DNA from: Antedon mediterranea
Lineage: Eukaryota; Echinodermata; Crinoidea; Comatulida; Antedonidae
DNA: 64,000 bases
Direction: 5' to 3'
Assembly: GCF_964355755.1 (NCBI RefSeq)
Contig: NC_092680.1
Coordinates: forward strand, 4,317,001-4,381,000
Within the stretch, counting starts at the first letter, position 1. Each line of letters opens with the position of its first letter. The notes beneath the pieces are model-generated. The model made no database searches and was not told the origin of the DNA. It saw only the letters and a list, made by a program, of their open reading frames with translations. The translations under genes were made by a program, and so were the position numbers. Shown here in pieces: positions 59,201-64,000 of the stretch.

Positions 59201-62200
59201 TAAAATAGCAGAATTAAAAAATTACAGTAGGCCTACACAAATTATACACATTTTTTATTCTTGTGGGTCTAAGCTTTCTTTGGGCTATGTCCAATTACTA
59301 CTTAGTTTAATGTCTTGCCTAGCTGTCGATTAGCCTCGACACATTTTGCATAGTGGTGTGTGTGAAGAAGAGTGCGCGAAGGCAATCACGTGAATTGACC
59401 TAGAATCCTAGGCCAACTGTAGAAAGAATCGTATCGCAGTTTAGTTGTGCGTGTAATCACTTCTTGTTGCTATACGCTTGGGTGCACACGGAACAACAAA
59501 TTTAACTGATGAATTATTCATGTTTATTTTGTGACGTTTCATGAGGGGTCCCCAACTTATGTAAGAAAAAAAAAATCGCGGGCCGGCTAGGCCTACGTCA
59601 CAAGACCAACACCAAAACAACCTTAGGCCTAGGCCTAGAAAGTCAATAATCACCAACACAATTTTAAACCGGTATTGAATTGAACCAAATAGGCATAGGG
59701 CCTAGCCTAGGTCGGTGCTAATGCACTTTCGCACCACAATCTCTAGTCTTACCAAATTTAAAAACATTCACCTACTGCGCGGCGGATGGTGAGTGACCGT
59801 GAAGTCTTATTCCCAGATTTTTTAGGCGAGAAACTACAGTAGCGCCGCTTTTAGTAGTAGGCCTACCTGACCAAACTTTGGTTTATTTTCAAACTCCGAT
59901 TTACTTACCATCATAGCCTGCAGTTGCTGATGGTACATAGTCATCATCACCATAATAACCTGAAAACAGTAAAAAAAAAAAAACCTTATTAAATATTATT
60001 AATTAGCCTTAGGCCTAGGCCTAGTAAGATTGCAATCAACCACAATTTAATTAAAAAATATAAATATAGCTAGAACTCCTGTCTTAAGCTCTGTCTACAC
60101 TATCAAACTAGTTTGACAAAGTGTGATGTGCCCAAATATGGTAGTGATATAACCAAATATGGTAGTGATATGACATCATCATGTCCATTATGGGCATATC
60201 ACATTTTTGATAGTGTAGACAGAGCTTAAGGAGGTATAATTACAATCTACACTCGACTCATGTTATGATACCGATGTACAGTCAGGGAATAATTTCGCCA
60301 GTGTAGCATAGCAAAAAGCTATACAAAACAACCTTTTTGCTACACATTTCTACAATTGTGTAGCAAAAAATACAATACAAAACTATGTTTCTTGACTACT
60401 GTAAAAAATCAGTTTGATTAGCAATTTTGCTAAACAAAATTTTCAAATGAAATTTTTCTCTGACAGTACATGCACTCATAGCTCACATAACTATTTATGT
60501 GTTGCTAAGATACACGTATTGTAAAATTTCTTAATTACCAAAAATAACACTGGGAGAGGATAACGAATTGTAATATAAAATGTACAAGCAATGTTTTGTG
60601 TTCTTTACCCGAAAATAAATATTTTGATACAGGAGAGCTACGGGCAAAACACTAAGTAGTATACTGTTGGATTTAAAAACATAACTTGATGTACTTTATG
60701 CAAATGAATTATAAAAGTTCCCAAATATTTCACTGCTTAATTAATTCGTATTTTTTGGAAATATATAATAAAACCGTGATTTGCATGTTTTACATCAATC
60801 TTGACATACTGTAGTGATCCTCACATTTCATTAGGCCTAAATTTTACATTTACTAAATTACGATATCATGACTTACCAGTAATGTTGTCGGTGCCCTCTG
60901 AAATAAAATTGAAGAAAATAGTAAATAATTATTTTAGATAAACAGGTACAGTATACTGATACCCGTTAACTATATTATATTTAATATCTGGCTTAGTTAA
61001 CATTAGGCCTATTGGGAGCTTTCGATTTTTAAAGACTGACGACCAACTTCGGTCGTGTCAAAACGAAATCACGGCTCCCCTCCTATTTTTCCATTTAGTG
61101 TCGTTAACTCGAAATTATTTGATATACCGTAGAACATAGAGTATACCGTATGCGGCTCTGTTGGAATGAAAAGGAATTTACGAGCGGAAAACCAATATAG
61201 AAAGGTTATTATAAATATAGAACAGAGTAGCTGTTCGACACTTCATATTTAATCCACTTTATTAATCGTTTTATATAACTGACATTAATTTGACATACTG
61301 GGGAATTTTAGGAAATATAAACGTTAACTTTTGCATATTGATTAATAAAAATACGCATGCAATTATATTATAATTATAAAAGAGACAGATATTTGGCATG
61401 TAATGTTAGATACACCGCTAACTCGTTGCCCTTAATGTGATAATCGCATTTGATCCGTTACATTAATTTTAGTTGATGGACATTGCCGTTTAGTATCTAA
61501 AATAAGGTTGACTTCTGACCTACAAAATTATTATAACGAAAAAGGTGATCAAGACTTGTCAGTAGAACTTTGTAACTATGGATAACATAACCATTTGAGA
61601 GCTGTGATGAGTGGACGATTTTATTTTTCACACTGTCCAATAGCCTACGCTTGGCATTTAGGATGGGAAACCTGAGAGCACTGTTTGGTCGTCAGAAAAA
61701 GCCCGTAAATTCCTCACTTTGGCTTTTTTTTGTTCGATATAATTTGCATGCATCCATGTCATATAAAACATAATGACCGCAATATCGTAGTAGGCCTAAG
61801 GTTTTTAAATTACAATTAAAACACGTCAGGGAGAGAGACGCTGCATGGGGAGGTGGATGAACCTGTCCATAGTTGTAATGGTAGTAGCCTACTTAGTAGA
61901 AAACGATGACTATTTTGGTAGTTTTCGATTGTTTCAGTAAAGTTTTTTAAAGTATAAACCAATAAAAATAATGATCAGCTAAAAAGCTGTATTGTGTTTT
62001 TCTCGTCGTAATAATTGAAATCAGAAAATTACGTATGTAATAATAAAGCTTGGTTCCCACTAGAACGTAACGCAAGGACGTAAACGCAACGCAAGCGTTT
62101 TAACCAATGACAAGCGAAGTTATAGACAGTTACCAATCACAAGCGAATAAGCCATCGCTTGTGATTGGTCAATTCACTTGCGTTGCGTTACGTCCTTGTG

Positions 62201-62279
62201 TTGCGTCGCTAGTGGGAACCACGCTTAACAACAGAACAAACTCACCATGAGAAGGGATCTTGCATGATATTGTTCCCAT
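53286..62279 (-). CDS. Class A peptide-type GPCR, 4 coding exons, 503 aa
   Basis: Exons: 62279-62246, 60897-60877, 59959-59909, 54691-53286; all GT-AG, phase 1 at each junction. The large last exon holds all seven TM helices: TM1 GLTGNILVI (residue 66 is the conserved N), TM2 NLAICDLL, TM3 ending ERY (145-147, replacing DRY), TM4 around 164-187, TM5 around 214-240, TM6 FALCLFPSH, TM7 NSALNPMLYAF (452-456 NPxxY). Cysteines before TM3 and in loop 2 can form the usual disulfide. Loop 3 is long (about 160 residues, Ser/Thr/Lys-rich). The N-terminus is short, with an NIT sequon and acidic tyrosines (YYGDDDYVP, YDELEEDPYEG). No signal peptide. It belongs with neuropeptide receptors by motif; the ligand is unknown. 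I could not find a clear poly(A) signal. Confidence 0.9.
54700..56815. other. Last GPCR intron, proximal part
   Basis: Holds a tRNA-like B box (GGGGTTCGAACCCC, about 54939), imperfect inverted C- and G-rich runs at 55496-55580 (CTCTCCCCCACCCCC / GGGGGTAGGGGGAGAG), and AGGCCTA words near 56630-56655. No exon found. Confidence 0.45.
56818..56826. repeat. Left 9-bp target-site duplication
   Basis: GGGCCGGCT, identical to 59580-59588 and directly abutting the TIR of the 2.75-kb element. Confidence 0.85.
57062..58015. other. Interior of the MULE-like element before the Cys-rich exons
   Basis: A hydrophobic 94-codon frame at 57567-57851 and a GT-rich stretch at 57186-57245 enclosing CATGGAG..CTCCATG. 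I do not support a gene here. Confidence 0.4.
58019..58748 (+). CDS. Transposon-borne Cys-rich protein, C-terminal exons
   Basis: Exon 58019-58071 (after TGATTTTGCAG, before GTGAGT) codes GGEFDQGGPIGDQYQTTE. Exon 58401-58748 (after TTTATTCTAG) continues in phase as CEECLKWRVCYAAHVLKR and ends at TAG. Four C-x2-C-type pairs are visible (CEEC, CGTC, CFYC, CSEC) plus single Cys, so one or two treble-clef-like zinc sites are likely. A basic tail (KTPKRKNTR) ends it. I recall similar Cys-rich C-termini in uncharacterised cnidarian and echinoderm repeat-linked proteins, but cannot verify that here. The upstream start is not found: 5'-incomplete, or a remnant of a longer ORF. AATAAA at 58821. Confidence 0.6.
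59580..59588. repeat. Right 9-bp target-site duplication
   Basis: GGGCCGGCT, identical to 56818-56826. Confidence 0.85.
60084..60229 (+). mobile_element. MITE family A in GPCR intron 2
   Basis: TTAAGCTCTGTCTACACTAT to TTTGATAGTGTAGACAGAGC then TTAA. Two AATATGGTAGTGATAT units. Confidence 0.88.
60235..60870. other. GPCR intron 2, nothing recognisable
   Basis: Contains repeated 'TTTTGCTA(A/C)AC' words at 60300-60450 but no clear repeat unit. Confidence 0.35.
60900..62040. other. GPCR intron 1, nothing recognisable
   Basis: AT-rich. No exon or intact element before the family B copy. Confidence 0.35.
62046..62226 (-). mobile_element. MITE family B alpha next to the first GPCR exon
   Basis: AAGCTTGGTTCCCACTAGAA to CTAGTGGGAACCACGCTT, TA on the left. 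Its edge is 14-15 bases from the donor (62245-62240) of the start-codon exon. Confidence 0.88.
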
Positions 62280-63945
62280 TGTATTCGGTTTTTTATTACT
62301 GTAGTAATGTCTTCCAATGAGTTAGTAATTATCCAGTACGAAAAGGTGGGTTGACTTTATTCAAGTCAGAAATCTAACAAAAAAAAAAAACAAAAAAAGA
62401 TTGTCTACTTAATTAAATTTCTTTATTTCGGAATATTTTATCCATATAAAAAAAAACCAAAAAAATATAGAAAACTTCTCCACCGACAATGCATTTTTGA
62501 GTTTTTTTTCATCAAAATTCTTTATCGATGCAATACACTTTATTCGTCTTCGGAAGAAATACAACAAACTTTCACTTTAAACAGATACTGTAGGGCCTAC
62601 GACATCAGCAAACAAAAACTGCAGGCCTAAACAAAACATATATTAACTTAAAGAAAGGACCAGTCGAGAAATGAATGCTGTTTAAATTTTTAGCTTTTGG
62701 TTTTAAACCCATGACAGCAAAAATTTCATTTTTTAATTTGGATGTGAATGACAGTTAGTCGGTGTTTAAAATACCAATGTGCGCTACTCGACGTTTGAGC
62801 TCTCGACACGCGACATGATGCGTTGAAAAAACGATTAGTATATTTACGCAACGTAACGAGATACAAACAATTATAAGCGGATTGTTTTTATAGATGACAT
62901 TTTGGTAGCAGCGTTTGAAACGAAAACTAAAGAATGAAGTTCATTGATTTCAAATGGTTTGATGTGTGTGATGAATATAAGTGTAATTGTTGTCAAAGTG
63001 TATACTTCTGTGTCATTCTAAACGTCTGTAGAAATAAACACGTGTGGACTCAGAACACATCATTTGCCGTAACCGCCAATCATTGGATGAGAACTGATTT
63101 ATACTAATCAATCAAGTCGTGATATCGGCTTAGGCGCGCCTAAATAATGACATTTATAAGAAAACGATTGGAGATTTTTTGAAGGGGTGAGGCGGGGTGA
63201 AGGGAACTCTGGTTTCTTCATCAACAAGAAGCATTTTCGGAAAACCCTGATTCGAACCCCGTTTTGATCACCGTTTTACCACACCTTGCATGTATAATTA
63301 TTATAATTATTCGGCAGACGAGAATTTAAAAAAAAATGGAACCCCAAAAAACAATTTATGTCTATACCTAAACTTGATCTCCGAATTAATCAATTGCATT
63401 ATCTCTGTGAGTTAAATTAAAGCATCAACATCGTTATACATTATTATAAATTATTATATACAAAATAATGTAAATTATACTCCAATTAAGCTTAGAAGAG
63501 AATTATCATTGTTTAATAGTACAAAAAAAAGCGGGTGCTTGTCAATTTCAATACCATTTACAGTACAATAAACACGACAAAAGAAAATATTAATGCATTA
63601 TAGAAACTTAGAAAATAAATAAATAAAATTAATGTTGTTGTTATAGTACCGTATATTTCCGTAATTTAAAATTTGCACTGTTGACTGAGATTACATTTTG
63701 ACACATGTGAGCCCGATAAACAAAAACCAAGGAAACGAGTATTGGTTGAAAAGTTATTTAATATGAATGGCAAGTCATCGTTGCAACATGCACGTAAAAG
63801 GAGAACATAAAAAAGGAACATTGGGATGCTCTGAAAGGGCCAAAACACATGTCTCAAAATCGTAATTGAAAAAAACAAAAGATAGGGAGTGGAGGGAGGG
63901 AAATAAAAATTATTTTACTTAGCCAAAATCTGGCGTGGTAATCTG
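62280..63945. other. Region upstream of the GPCR, no gene seen
   Basis: Would hold the GPCR promoter and 5' UTR. A tRNA B-box-like GGGGTTCGAATC on - at about 63257 has no matching tRNA body. Poly-A runs at 62380-62395 and 62450-62465. Confidence 0.4.
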
Positions 63946-63988
63946 TTGACAGCGTGAGGTGAAGAGGATGAGATGCTCACGCTGTCAA
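63946..63988. repeat. Perfect 13-bp inverted repeat
   Basis: TTGACAGCGTGAG and CTCACGCTGTCAA separated by 17 bases at the very end of the window. Could be the end of an element that continues beyond it. Confidence 0.6.
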
Positions 63989-64000
63989 AAGATGATTGCG

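Larger units (their letters stand above)
56827..59579 (+). mobile_element. MULE-like DNA transposon with long TIRs and 9-bp duplication
   Basis: The TIRs are about 165 bp: 56827-56994 and, inverted, 59415-59579. Both start GCGATTTTTTTTTT then ACATAAGTTGGGGACCCC and share AACATGAATAATTCATCAGT and ACCCAAGCGTATAGCAACAA. Small indels separate the arms. A perfect 9-bp duplication flanks it. TSD length and long TIRs fit the Mutator-like group; Merlin-like is possible. No transposase core seen. It sits antisense in the last GPCR intron and carries the spliced ORF described separately. Confidence 0.85.

Overview
The window looks like AT-rich genomic DNA from a marine invertebrate deuterostome, most likely an echinoderm. 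The evidence is many short exons with canonical GT-AG introns, AATAAA signals, a deuterostome-like gene set, very dense small DNA transposons, and over-use of the octamer TAGGCCTA. The species cannot be named from the sequence. There is no operon structure, CRISPR array, rRNA or convincing functional tRNA gene.

Layout. (1) 1-1413, +: the 3' part of a GT10 alpha-1,3-fucosyltransferase gene whose start lies off the left edge. (2) 4644-20145, -: a complete CC2D1A/B (lethal giant discs) orthologue, which I assembled as 25 coding exons, 963 aa, with reading phase consistent across every junction. It carries four DM14 repeats and a C2 domain. (3) 20459-29927, +: a complete EIF3I gene, 9 exons, 325 aa, transcribed divergently from CC2D1A; the two share a roughly 200-bp promoter region. 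(4) 30-53 kb: gene-poor, repeat-rich DNA with at most one weak two-exon small-gene candidate (35334-38416, -). (5) 53286-62279, -: a class A peptide-type GPCR, 4 coding exons, 503 aa. Its acidic, tyrosine-rich N-terminus lies on three tiny upstream exons. (6) 62.3-64 kb: no gene seen.

Mobile DNA dominates the rest. Family A (TIR begins AAGCTCTGTCTACACTATC) has about 18 copies or fragments. Family B (AAGCTTGGTTCCCACTAG) has about 10 in two internal subtypes, including nested and head-to-tail copies at 2.4-3.9 kb. Family C (AAGCCGATTTTCCACTAGG) has one 71-bp copy. All three share the terminal pattern AAGC-N8-CACTA next to TA, which suggests one shared transposition machinery. A 2.75-kb element at 56827-59579 has TIRs of about 165 bp and a perfect 9-bp target duplication (GGGCCGGCT). 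It lies in the last GPCR intron and carries a spliced Cys-rich ORF. Other elements are a pogo/Tigger-like element with perfect TIRs (28032-29298), three further MITE families (E, F, G), a tRNA-derived SINE family, and two degenerate minisatellites.

The four host genes have no evident shared pathway: glycosylation, ESCRT-III/endosomal regulation, translation initiation and neuropeptide-type signalling.
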